Positions 16,114 to 24,521 of a DNA stretch of 64,000 nt are shown piece by piece. Numbering within the stretch: position 1 is the stretch's first letter; each line of letters opens with the position of its first letter. The notes under the pieces were generated by a model. That model worked only from the letters and a program-made list of their open reading frames with translations, made no database searches and had not been told where the DNA came from. The stretch spans positions 79,601 to 143,600 of the forward strand of contig NZ_JADEVE010000184.1 in NCBI RefSeq assembly GCF_016125955.1, given 5' to 3'. This stretch comes from Acetomicrobium sp. S15 = DSM 107314. GTDB taxonomy: Bacteria; Synergistota; Synergistia; Synergistales; Thermosynergistaceae. The translations under genes and the position numbers were made by a program.

Positions 16114-17505
16114 TCACCGCTTGGGCATGTGTATACTTATGCCATCGGCAGCGAGGGCAGCTTCGAATATGGCCTCTCCCACTGTAGGGTGGGCGTGAAT
16201 TGTGGAAGTTATCTCTTCCAGCGTGGCCTCGAGTGTCATGGCTATCGTTCCTTCGGCGATGAGCTCTGTGGCCTTGGGGCCCAATATGTGCAGTCCTAAA
16301 ATCTCGCCATATTTTGCGTCTGCTATAATCTTCACCATGCCCTGTGTTTCGCCCAAAATGAGAGCCTTGCCGTTCGCCGCCAAGGGAAATCGCCCTACTT
16401 TTATTTCACCTGCGTGCTTTTTGGCCTCCTCCTCCGTCAAACCCACACCTGCGAGCTCGGGAGAGGTGTAGAGGCAGTTTGGAACAGCCTTGTAATTCAT
16501 GGCTTTGTGCTCGCCCATAATGTTTTCTGCCGCTATAGCTCCTTCCGTCATCGCCACGTGGGCTAACATTATAGGGCTTGCGCAGTCGCCTATGGCGTAT
16601 ATCCCTGCGACGCTCGTCTCCATCTGCTCATTCACGGCGATGCGCCCGCGCTCTACCTTGACGCCTATGTCTTCAAGGTTCAGGCCCGCCGTATAGGGCT
16701 TGCGCCCCACGGCCACGAGCACTTTCTTTCCGGCGAGAGAGAGCTCTCCTTCCCCGGCTTTCGCTTTCACCTGGAGTAGGCCTTCCTCCCTTGTGATGCC
16801 CGTTACGGTTGTGCTCGTGTGAAAGCGCACGCCCCTGCGCTCCATAATTTTTTTAAGTGCGGCGGCCATCTCCGAATCCATAGGGGGAAGTATCTCGGGC
16901 AACATTTCCACTACCGCAACCTGCGATCCGAGGCTCGAAAAGATTGAGGTGAACTCCATCCCTATTACGCCGCCACCGACGATGACGATAGACTCCGGAA
17001 CCTCGTCGAGTGAGAGCGCTTCGTCGCTGGTTATCACGCCCTCGAGGTCCATACCGGGTAGGGGGAGTTTAACCGGCGCTGATCCGGTGGCTATGACGAA
17101 GGCATCGCCCTTTATGTTCTCCTTTGTTCCGTCTTTTTTGGTTACCAAAACCTCTTTGGGCGTCGCAAATGAGCCTTCTCCTTGAACGACGGAGACACCG
17201 TTAGACGAAAGGAGTGCCTTTACTCCGTTGGTAAGTTGCTTTACTACGGAACTTTTCCTGTCCATGAGAGCTTTCCAGTCGACCGACAAGCCTTCCGTGT
17301 TCAAACCGATGCGCTTGCCTCCCTTGACGGATGAATAGAGTTCAGCTGTATGAAGGAGGACTTTGGTAGGAATACATCCCCTGTTTAGACATGTGCCTCC
17401 GAGCTCGCCCTTTTCGACCAATGTGACGTCGGCACCCAGTTGAGCGGCTCTGATGGCGGCCACATATCCGCCAGGTCCTCCTCCTATGACGACTACCCGC
17501 TTCAT
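16114..17505 (-). CDS. lpdA: Dihydrolipoyl dehydrogenase
   Basis: FAD disulfide oxidoreductase (E3) that re-oxidises dihydrolipoyl groups with NAD+ in 2-oxoacid dehydrogenase or glycine cleavage complexes. 463 residues: FAD loop IGGGPGGYVAAIRAAQLG, redox-active Cys pair GGTCLNRGCIPTK (Cys42/47 region), NAD loop IVGGGVIGMEF, and the dimer-interface His-Glu HPTVGE. No N-terminal lipoyl domain. GGAGAG precedes the ATG. No partner E1/E2 or gcv genes are in the window, so its complex is unknown. Confidence 0.94.
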   Translation of the reverse strand: MKRVVVIGGGPGGYVAAIRAAQLGADVTLVEKGELGGTCLNRGCIPTKVLLHTAELYSSVKGGKRIGLNTEGLSVDWKALMDRKSSVVKQLTNGVKALLSSNGVSVVQGEGSFATPKEVLVTKKDGTKENIKGDAFVIATGSAPVKLPLPGMDLEGVITSDEALSLDEVPESIVIVGGGVIGMEFTSIFSSLGSQVAVVEMLPEILPPMDSEMAAALKKIMERRGVRFHTSTTVTGITREEGLLQVKAKAGEGELSLAGKKVLVAVGRKPYTAGLNLEDIGVKVERGRIAVNEQMETSVAGIYAIGDCASPIMLAHVAMTEGAIAAENIMGEHKAMNYKAVPNCLYTSPELAGVGLTEEEAKKHAGEIKVGRFPLAANGKALILGETQGMVKIIADAKYGEILGLHILGPKATELIAEGTIAMTLEATLEEITSTIHAHPTVGEAIFEAALAADGISIHMPKR

Positions 17506-17557
17506 TTGTATCTCTCCTTTCGGCGTCAGAGCTTATTGCTGCATGTTCATCTTTACA

Positions 17558-17563
17558 ATTATA
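17558..17563 (-). promoter_or_regulatory. Possible -10 box for lpdA
   Basis: TATAAT on the minus strand, 53 bases upstream of the lpdA start codon. No clear -35 could be assigned. Confidence 0.35.
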
Positions 17564-17625
17564 CTCGGTGCATGATGCATAAACCTACTTGCACTGCGGT
17601 ATTTACCTCTCCTCCTCGTGTCCTC

Positions 17626-17634
17626 TGGTATAAT
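17626..17634 (+). promoter_or_regulatory. Extended -10 promoter for miaB-comEA-comEC
   Basis: TGG followed by TATAAT (17629-17634), a consensus extended -10; -35 match weak. About 70 bases before miaB. Confidence 0.55.
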
Positions 17635-17704
17635 ATTGAAGCTATTTTCAATAGGCTTATATACACACATGTATTTGAGCTGATTTTTTCGGTGGTGAAG
17701 TTGA

Positions 17705-19075
17705 ATGCCCAAGGGGACGAAGTTTTATCTGCACGTCTTCGGTTGCCAGATGAACGTCTACGATGCCGACCGCCTCAGGAGTGCACTGGTAAATAGAGGA
17801 TGGGTCGAGGTGCCGGAAGACACGGCTAAAGTGATCGTCTTTGTGACGTGCAGCATCAGGGAGAAGGCCGAGCAAAAGGTCCTGAGTGCACTGGGGCGGC
17901 ACGGCCGTTCCCGGTCTCGCGCTTCACGGCCTCTTGTGGCCGTGATCGGATGCATGGCCCAGCGGATGGGTGAGGAATTGATGCGCCGCTTCCCCTGGGT
18001 GAGCCTGGTGGCCGGACCCAGACATCTCGGATTAGTGCCGGAGGCGCTCGACGACGCGCTGCGAAACGGAAGAAGGCATCTTCTCCTCGATGCAAACGCC
18101 AGGGAAGTTATAGACTTAGACGAGATTCCCATCGTGCGAAGCAACCCCTATAAGGCATATGTGACGATAGCACATGGCTGCGACAATTTCTGCACATATT
18201 GCATCGTGCCTTATGTGCGCGGACGCTTTCGCTCTCGCAGGCCAGAAGACGTGATCTATGAGGTAGAGCACCTCGTCAAAAGCGGCGTATTGGAGGTCAC
18301 GCTTGTGGGGCAGAACGTGAACAGCTACGGTCGCGACCTGAAGGGATACGGCTTCCCCCGCCTTTTGGAGGACGTGGCGTCCATTCCTGGCCTTGTTAGG
18401 TTGCGCTTCACCACGTCTCATCCGCGCGACTTCACGGACGATCTGATCGAAGTTATGGCGCGGGTTGAATCTATCTGCCCCTCGGTCAATCTGCCGATAC
18501 AATCCGGAAGCGACCGGATATTGCGCCTCATGAACCGCGGCTACACTGTGGCTGAATACGCTGCCAAAGTGGAGAGGTTGAGGGATGCCTTGCCTCAGCT
18601 CGGCTTGACCAGCGATCTCATCGTGGGCTTTCCCACGGAAAGCGACGAAGATTTCAGGGCCTCCCTGCGAGCTCTGGAGGTTTTTCGCTTCGATCAGGTG
18701 CATACGGCCTCCTATTCCCCTCGAGAAGGCACGCCCGCTGCGCGGATGACAGGGCAGATTCCAGAAGAGACGAAGAGAGAGCGCCTCTGCGCAGTGAATG
18801 CCCTTCAATCCGAGATAGCGCTTGAGATCAACAAGGGCCTCGTGGGGAAGGAATGCGAAATCTTGCTTGACGGTTTCGCCCCCAAGGGTGAGGGGTTGCT
18901 TCAGGGCCGAACCGTTACCGATAAAGTGGTTATTGTGCCAGGAGGCGCAAATTGCTTGGGGAAGTTTGCCCTCGTTAAATTAGTGCGCGCCGAACACTGG
19001 TGCCTTCACGGAGAGATCCTCTCTCTGCGTGCTTTTCCCTTGCGGGAGCGTGAGGTTCGTGATAGGGCAGGGTAG
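17705..19075 (+). CDS. miaB: tRNA 2-methylthio-N6-isopentenyladenosine-37 synthase
   Basis: Radical-SAM methylthiotransferase that modifies A37 of tRNAs reading codons starting with U. 456 residues in three domains: an N-terminal UPF0004 domain with three Cys for the auxiliary cluster (FGCQMN, VTCSIREKAEQK, IGCMAQ), a radical-SAM core with C159-x3-C163-x2-C166 (GCDNFCTYCIVPYVRG), and a C-terminal TRAM-like RNA-binding part. VGQNVNSYG favours MiaB over the related MtaB/RimO. The start has GGTGGTGAAG upstream. comEA overlaps its 3' end. Confidence 0.94.
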   Translation: MPKGTKFYLHVFGCQMNVYDADRLRSALVNRGWVEVPEDTAKVIVFVTCSIREKAEQKVLSALGRHGRSRSRASRPLVAVIGCMAQRMGEELMRRFPWVSLVAGPRHLGLVPEALDDALRNGRRHLLLDANAREVIDLDEIPIVRSNPYKAYVTIAHGCDNFCTYCIVPYVRGRFRSRRPEDVIYEVEHLVKSGVLEVTLVGQNVNSYGRDLKGYGFPRLLEDVASIPGLVRLRFTTSHPRDFTDDLIEVMARVESICPSVNLPIQSGSDRILRLMNRGYTVAEYAAKVERLRDALPQLGLTSDLIVGFPTESDEDFRASLRALEVFRFDQVHTASYSPREGTPAARMTGQIPEETKRERLCAVNALQSEIALEINKGLVGKECEILLDGFAPKGEGLLQGRTVTDKVVIVPGGANCLGKFALVKLVRAEHWCLHGEILSLRAFPLREREVRDRAG

Positions 19076-19718
19076 GTGGCGCGGCTTTCTTTTTCTCGCA
19101 GGTGGTGTGGGGTGCTTCCTTTTGGCTTCGTTTTTGCTGTGGACTTTCTCCGGTCGTTTTTCCGACGATGGGCCCACCACTGAAGCCGGTCCCTCCTTAG
19201 GGGTTAGGTCCCGGGAGGCGCAAGTGGAACCGGTTGCAGCGCCTCTTAAGGAAGAGGGGTGGGTGGTTTACGTCACCGGCGCCGTCGCGAGGCCCGGGGT
19301 TTACAACCTTCCGGCCGGCTCCAGGGTCTACCAGCTCGTCGAGAAATCCGGCGGGCTTACAGATAAGGCCGACGCCGAATCCATAAACCTCGCGGCAAAG
19401 CTATCCGACGGCGTCCATGTGCACGTCCCTAAGAAGGGCGAGGCCAAGACGCCGGCACAAGGCTTTGTGGCCCAAGAGAATCAGAAAAAGGGGAGTTTTT
19501 TAGACAGCACTTCCACTGGTTCGGTTGATATAAACAGGGCCTCTAAGGAAGACCTTGAGCGGCTTCCCGGGATCGGACCGAAGACGGCAGAGGCCATAAT
19601 AGCTTACAGAGAAAGCCACGGCCCCTTTAGGCGTGTCGAAGACCTGCTGCAGGTCAAGGGGATAGGCCCTAAGAAGTTGGAAGCCGTTCGAAACCTCATA
19701 ACCGTGGGTTCACCGTGA
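19059..19718 (+). CDS. comEA: Competence protein ComEA (SLBB plus helix-hairpin-helix)
   Basis: Membrane-anchored DNA-binding protein of transformation pili. N-terminal membrane helix (GFLFLAGGVGCFLLASFLLW), a linker, an SLBB domain (YVTGAVARPGVYNLPAGSRV) and C-terminal helix-hairpin-helix motifs (VDINRASKEDLERLPGIGPK and VKGIGPKKLEAVRN). In relatives it binds incoming double-stranded DNA outside the membrane. Start uncertain: GTG 19059 (GGGAG about 10 bases upstream) is preferred; GTG codons at 19050 and 19029 are also in frame. It overlaps miaB, and its stop overlaps comEC (GTGA). Confidence 0.9.
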   Translation: MIGQGRWRGFLFLAGGVGCFLLASFLLWTFSGRFSDDGPTTEAGPSLGVRSREAQVEPVAAPLKEEGWVVYVTGAVARPGVYNLPAGSRVYQLVEKSGGLTDKADAESINLAAKLSDGVHVHVPKKGEAKTPAQGFVAQENQKKGSFLDSTSTGSVDINRASKEDLERLPGIGPKTAEAIIAYRESHGPFRRVEDLLQVKGIGPKKLEAVRNLITVGSP

Positions 19719-21121
19719 CGCTTTTACACACTTCTCCCGCGCTGGTTTTGCTTTTGGGTTGGAGCGGTGCCCTCCTTTCCCTTTCAAGGGGAGTATCTCC
19801 CTTGGTTTGTGGGGTAATAGGAGGACTTGCCGCCCTGGGCCTATCGCTCCTCAGCGTCAAGAGGATGGACAAGCGACTGACCTGTGTGACATCTCTCATC
19901 GTGGCCCTCGCAGTCTTGGGAGGTTTTTTCATCTCCTGGAGATCCTCCGTTGAACCTTCGCTTCCTCAAGCTGTCGAAGGTAAGGGCGTTATAGTCACGG
20001 AGCGGCCCTGGGGAGGCAGAAGGGCTATCGTGGCGGATGTATCGGGCAAAAGGTGGCTCGTATATGCTTCGCCAGCGCTTGCGTTGAAAGAGGGCGACGG
20101 TGTTTACTTAAAAGGTTTTCCACGTCAGCTTTCCGAAGCTCGAGAACCAGGAGAGTTCGATCCGCATCTGTATTGGAGGGCCAGGGGCGTAAGCGGCGAG
20201 GTTGTCGTGGCTGAGCTCAAACGCTCCGGCGGCGATGGTTCGCCTTTGGCGCGGTGGCGCACGCGACTGAGGCGCTTCCTGCTTTTGAGGCTACCTCCAC
20301 GCCTGCGCGGTTACATGAGCGCCGCCCTATTGGGGGTCAGAGATCCAGGTCTGGAGGAACGACATCGTCGGTGGGGCACCGTGCACCTCCTTGCTGTATC
20401 TGGCTTCCATGTCGGTTTAGTAGCCGTCGTATTTCGCAAGCTCTTCCGAAATATGCCTCTTGCGCCGGCGTGGGTGAGCGCTTGTATATGGTTTTATACG
20501 CTGATTACAGGTGCCGCACCTAGCGCCCTGAGGGCCGCGCTCATGATCGAGGCGATAATACTGGCCGGCTGGATTGGCCGTCCTCAATCCTCTGTGCACT
20601 CTGTGTCCCTTGCAGCTATCGCGTTGCTTTTGTGGCGCCCCTGGTGGTTTTGGGATGTGGGGTGGAGACTTTCGGTGTTGGCCGCCTTGACGCTCGCTTC
20701 CTTGGCAAGCGTGAAACGCACTTGGCATGGCGCCATCGCGGCCAGCCCATCTGTTTGGGTTACGACGGCGGCGCAGATAGCCCACACCTTCGGCAGCGTC
20801 CCCTTGGGGGGATTGGTCGTAAACCTCGTCGCCATCCCAGCTTTTTCGCTGCTCTTTCCCCTCGGCGCAGCGGCTTCGCTTTTGGCTCTATTGCCGCTAC
20901 CTTTGGTGGGATGGGCTCTTTGGGGAGTTGAATTCATTTTTGCCCTGTGCGAGTTCGGCCTGAGCACCCTTTCTAAGTTGCTTCCCGGTGAGCTCGTCTG
21001 GTTTCCGCAGCTTTCCATCGTTTCTGCCGTGGTGTTTTTTGCGCTTCTCGGCCGAGCGGTTAAATTGAGCGGCGTGCGCTGGTTCATTTTCCTACTCGTA
21101 GCTTTGGTGCCATTCGTGTAG
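19715..21121 (+). CDS. comEC: ComEC/Rec2-type DNA channel protein without the metallo-beta-lactamase domain
   Basis: 468 residues, GTG start overlapping the comEA stop. It contains the N-terminal DUF4131-like part (ERPWGGRRAIVADVSG ... GEFDPHLYWRARGVSG) and the competence membrane domain (AALLGVRDPG, HLLAVSGFHVGLVAVVF, GAAPSALRAALM) with about ten helices. Usual ComEC proteins continue for another 250-300 residues into a metallo-beta-lactamase-like nuclease domain; here the protein ends after the last helix and a convergent gene begins 31 bases later. It would form the inner-membrane channel for single-stranded DNA uptake. Confidence 0.88.
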   Translation: MTLLHTSPALVLLLGWSGALLSLSRGVSPLVCGVIGGLAALGLSLLSVKRMDKRLTCVTSLIVALAVLGGFFISWRSSVEPSLPQAVEGKGVIVTERPWGGRRAIVADVSGKRWLVYASPALALKEGDGVYLKGFPRQLSEAREPGEFDPHLYWRARGVSGEVVVAELKRSGGDGSPLARWRTRLRRFLLLRLPPRLRGYMSAALLGVRDPGLEERHRRWGTVHLLAVSGFHVGLVAVVFRKLFRNMPLAPAWVSACIWFYTLITGAAPSALRAALMIEAIILAGWIGRPQSSVHSVSLAAIALLLWRPWWFWDVGWRLSVLAALTLASLASVKRTWHGAIAASPSVWVTTAAQIAHTFGSVPLGGLVVNLVAIPAFSLLFPLGAAASLLALLPLPLVGWALWGVEFIFALCEFGLSTLSKLLPGELVWFPQLSIVSAVVFFALLGRAVKLSGVRWFIFLLVALVPFV

Positions 21122-21152
21122 CGCCCTTTGGTATCAGTTCAAATTGCTATCA

Positions 21153-21941
21153 TTAGCTCAGGTCTTTTAGCGCACATGCCGCAGTGGCGCATTTCCCACA
21201 AGCATCTACTTCATTTCCTATGACCGATCTGTAACGTTCGTTGACTTCGTTGAGACGGTTGAAGCATTTATGCTTGTCGACTCCATTAAGTGAGATGGCA
21301 CCGACCGGGCACGCTTTAATACAGGCATTGCAGGCTTTACCCTCCAGAGTTGGGCATATTTCGACTTTGGGCGACAACAGTGGCTCGGTGGGTTTAAGGT
21401 GATAGTCTAAAATCAGGCTCCCAAACCGTCCAGCGCATCCAAGCGGCGTGATCAACATCTGATGGAGGCCAAATTTGCCCAGCCCTGCCATATATCCTAC
21501 GCTTTTATGCGACCATCTGCTCAACAACGTTGATTTATCAAAATTGTGGGTCGGTTCAACCCATCCGGCTGTGATGTCTAAGCCCAAAAGGGCGTCTCTG
21601 ATGAGTTCGCAAGTGCTCGATATCAAGGCGTTAGTCTGGGCATATGCATATAGCCAGCTGATATCGGGGTCCCCTTCTTTGCGCCTGTTTTTATTCACTA
21701 TATCTGGTGTAAAGGGAAAGAAAAACGAGACCACCGTCTCTGCTCCTCTTAAGATGTCATTGGGTAATAGATGTTTTGGGTTCACTTTATCGCGAAGCGT
21801 TATAAATCGGTCGTCTGAGGCATCTAAAAATCCGATGAGGGGTCGCCGGTATTTGGTTTCATACCTCCCCCACCCAATGCCGCCTTCGGCAGCCTTGTTT
21901 ATGATTGCCCTGATGATGTCGACCACCGTGATTTCATCCAT
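21153..21941 (-). CDS. QueG-like iron-sulfur protein (short epoxyqueuosine-reductase paralog)
   Basis: 262 residues related to epoxyqueuosine reductase. It has an N-terminal domain with SFFFPFTPD and GLGKFGLHQMLITPLGCAGRFGSLILD (the corrinoid-pocket region in QueG) and two 4Fe-4S ferredoxin motifs (CNACIKACPVGAI and CGKCATAACAL). It lacks the C-terminal HEAT-repeat tRNA-binding domain of true QueG (about 380 residues), so a different corrinoid- or Fe-S-linked reductase role is likely. GAGGGGTG precedes the ATG. Single gene, convergent with comEC. Confidence 0.82.
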   Translation of the reverse strand: MDEITVVDIIRAIINKAAEGGIGWGRYETKYRRPLIGFLDASDDRFITLRDKVNPKHLLPNDILRGAETVVSFFFPFTPDIVNKNRRKEGDPDISWLYAYAQTNALISSTCELIRDALLGLDITAGWVEPTHNFDKSTLLSRWSHKSVGYMAGLGKFGLHQMLITPLGCAGRFGSLILDYHLKPTEPLLSPKVEICPTLEGKACNACIKACPVGAISLNGVDKHKCFNRLNEVNERYRSVIGNEVDACGKCATAACALKDLS

Positions 21942-22091
21942 GAAGCTTCACCCCTCAAAACACTCTTGGGACCACGTCTTTGTTTTTGTCTTTCTTAGTC
22001 TTCTCCTCCTTTCATACCTTACGTCTCACACGAACACTGCAGCCACCAGACCGAGCCTAAGGCAATATGTATTGGTTGTTAGTTTGTATGC

Positions 22092-23075
22092 TTAGCGGAG
22101 CAGGTATTGCTGCAGGACATCACCAGTGTAGCCTGCGCCGATTCCGACGGCCAACTTGAGCCGTGCCTGTAGCGGAGACAGGTGCCCTCCGTTTAACACA
22201 CCTGCTTTGAATAATTTTAGGGCACTGCCTTCATAGCTATATATCGGCAACACTTGCCCTCTTTGACAACGCGATGCGAGCACGACCGGAATTCCCCTCC
22301 GAACTATGTTCTTAATTGGCGGCAACCACAGAGGATTTACGTTGCCCGATCCGAAGGCAGCCAGCACTATCCCATCTAACTCTTCTTCGGTCAGGAGGTT
22401 TAATAACACCTCACCTCCGCCCAGAGAGGCCCAGATTATCTCGACATCTTTCGCCGGCACAACCGGCTCCGGCAAAGGTGTAGACCGCTTTGGCGACCTC
22501 AAGATTTGAACGTTCCTCTCCACTATCTCTCCAACTGGACCGCGCCCAGGCGCCTCGAAGGCATCTCTGCGATAATTTGTCACCTTGCAAACCTCTGAGG
22601 CGGCGAAGAGTTGGTCTTGCATGCAGACAAGAACTCCCAAGCCCCATGTGACCTTTGAGGCGGCCGCTAAAACGGCCTGGTTTAAGTTCAGGATGGCGTC
22701 TGTGCCGATGTGATCCGATGGGATCATGGCTCCCGTGAATATCAACGGCTGCGGATAAGACCAGAGCAGGTCCGCAAGATATGCCATCTCTTCCATAGCA
22801 TCCGTGCCACAGGTGACCGCTATGCCTTCGAAGCCGTCCTCTACAAGTTTGCGGAGTATCTGGATGAGGTCTATAGTCATTCTGGTGGTGTAATGGCAGC
22901 TGGGTTGATGACTCCAGTCGACCACCTCTATGGAACAATTCAGTCGAGCCTGGTCGATCCATCGAAACATATCTTGGGCTCCAAGAGCTGGAGCGTAGCC
23001 ACCCTCTCGCTCGCTGTAACTCATGCCGATCGTTCCTCCAGCTACGACCAAGGCTATTTTGGGTTGATCGGGCAC
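22092..23075 (-). CDS. Asparaginase-family amidohydrolase
   Basis: 327 residues, GTG start with GGGGGTG upstream. The asparaginase/glutaminase fold is clear: N-terminal VVAGGTIGM (nucleophile Thr in GGTI), the second motif TCGTDAMEE (Thr-Asp pair), TGAMIPSDHIGTDA, and a Lys in CKVTNYRRDAF. The family-typical HGTDT reads CGTDA here, so substrate preference may differ from that of the second asparaginase at 26 kb. No signal peptide, so it is cytoplasmic. Divergent from trkA across 77 bases. Confidence 0.9.
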   Translation of the reverse strand: MPDQPKIALVVAGGTIGMSYSEREGGYAPALGAQDMFRWIDQARLNCSIEVVDWSHQPSCHYTTRMTIDLIQILRKLVEDGFEGIAVTCGTDAMEEMAYLADLLWSYPQPLIFTGAMIPSDHIGTDAILNLNQAVLAAASKVTWGLGVLVCMQDQLFAASEVCKVTNYRRDAFEAPGRGPVGEIVERNVQILRSPKRSTPLPEPVVPAKDVEIIWASLGGGEVLLNLLTEEELDGIVLAAFGSGNVNPLWLPPIKNIVRRGIPVVLASRCQRGQVLPIYSYEGSALKLFKAGVLNGGHLSPLQARLKLAVGIGAGYTGDVLQQYLLR

Positions 23076-23096
23076 GGTTTCACCCCCTTATTGGTC

Positions 23097-23102
23097 TATA
23101 AT
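23097..23102 (+). promoter_or_regulatory. Possible -10 box for trkA
   Basis: TATAAT 51 bases before the trkA start, in the divergent region with the asparaginase-family gene. No good -35 at the right distance. Confidence 0.4.
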
Positions 23103-23152
23103 ATCCATCGCTATGAAATTGCTTTGACAAGGATAGCACAAGGGGTGCGAAA

Positions 23153-24514
23153 ATGCGCGTCGTAATAATAGGTGCCGGAGAAGTGGGATTTAGCCTCGCT
23201 CAAAAATTGATAGAAGAGAGTCACGACGTCATAATCGTAGAACAGGACGAGGGAAAAGCAGCTAAAGCCGATGGCGAGCTCGATGCCATGGTTATCCGAG
23301 GGAACGGCGCCCGCCCTCAAGTTTTAGCAAAGGCGGGTGTGCAGCAGGGTGGGAATGTAGATCTTTTGGTCGGCTGTACCGATCGTGATGAGGTTAACAT
23401 ATTGGCCTGCTGGATCGCCAAGAGGGCGGGCGTTAAGCGAGTCATATCCAGAGTGCGGAGTCTGGAGTTCACCGATACGCAGGCATGGGCTCACGAGTTT
23501 GGGATCGATCTCATGGCTTCTCCTGAACGGTCAGTGGCAAGAGAGATCGAAGAATTGCTCTTCGTGCAGGCCGCTTCTTACGCTGGAGAGCTCATCAGGG
23601 GACAGGTCGGCATATATGCCTTTCGAGTAGCTCCCGATTCGCCAGTGGTCAACACGACCTTGAGCGATGTCAGAAAGCGATATTCCAAACTTCGATCCAT
23701 CATCGTCTTCATCGAGAGGGGCGACGAGGGTTTTGTCCCATCCGGCGACTCGAGGTTTTGCGAGGGCGATCTCTGTTATCTCGTGTGCATGAGGGAAGAC
23801 CTTCCATTTGTGGAATCGTTATTGCAGCCCAAAAAGAAGCGCCCCTTACACCGCGTCTTCATCGTGGGAGGGGGCAAAATAGGTTTTCAACTCGCCTCCA
23901 GGCTTGAACGTAGCCCAAATTTCATCGATGTAAGGCTGATCGATATGGACAAGGAGAAATGCGAGCGCCTGGCCCAAGAGCTGAAAAAGACCGTCGTATT
24001 GTGTGCCAGCGCCGACGATGAAGAGTTCTTGAAACAGGAGGGCGTCGAGAATGTCGATGGCTTTGTTTGCACGACAGCCAACGACGAAACCAATATATTA
24101 ATCGCCGTATTGGGCAAAGCCCTCGGCGCGAAGAAGAGCATAGCCGTGGTGCGTCATAAGACGTATTTGAACATGGATCGGTATCTGCCAGTGGATTCTT
24201 TGGTAAATCCGAACGAAGCCTTAATTTCCATGATACTGCGTTTTGTTCGCTATTCTGAGCAGGCCACATCGCTCTCTATAATTGACAAAATCGGCGCAGA
24301 GATGTTGGAAGTGTCTGTGCCTGCGGATAGCCCGACGATCGGGAAACCCTTGAGAGAACTCAATCTGCCCAAAGGGGTTGTAATAGCCTTTGTAGAGAGA
24401 AATGGAGAGATCTTCGTTCCCGACGGAGACGCCGTGCTTCAGGCCAACGATACAGTAGTGTTGTTTGCGTCGAGCGGGCTCGTTTCTAAAGCCTTAAACA
24501 TCCTCGAGGGGTAG
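23153..24514 (+). CDS. trkA: Trk potassium uptake regulatory subunit TrkA
   Basis: Cytoplasmic NAD(H)-binding gating subunit of the TrkH K+ channel. 453 residues made of two tandem RCK units, each a Rossmann domain plus a RCK-C domain: the first starts VIIGAGEVGFSLA, the second FIVGGGKIGFQLA at about residue 237. The acidic ends of the nucleotide-binding strands (IIVEQDE, DVRLIDMDKEK) favour NAD over NADP. GGGG lies upstream of the ATG. trkH begins 8 bases after the stop, so the two form an operon. Confidence 0.94.
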   Translation: MRVVIIGAGEVGFSLAQKLIEESHDVIIVEQDEGKAAKADGELDAMVIRGNGARPQVLAKAGVQQGGNVDLLVGCTDRDEVNILACWIAKRAGVKRVISRVRSLEFTDTQAWAHEFGIDLMASPERSVAREIEELLFVQAASYAGELIRGQVGIYAFRVAPDSPVVNTTLSDVRKRYSKLRSIIVFIERGDEGFVPSGDSRFCEGDLCYLVCMREDLPFVESLLQPKKKRPLHRVFIVGGGKIGFQLASRLERSPNFIDVRLIDMDKEKCERLAQELKKTVVLCASADDEEFLKQEGVENVDGFVCTTANDETNILIAVLGKALGAKKSIAVVRHKTYLNMDRYLPVDSLVNPNEALISMILRFVRYSEQATSLSIIDKIGAEMLEVSVPADSPTIGKPLRELNLPKGVVIAFVERNGEIFVPDGDAVLQANDTVVLFASSGLVSKALNILEG

Positions 24515-24521
24515 TATTTAA

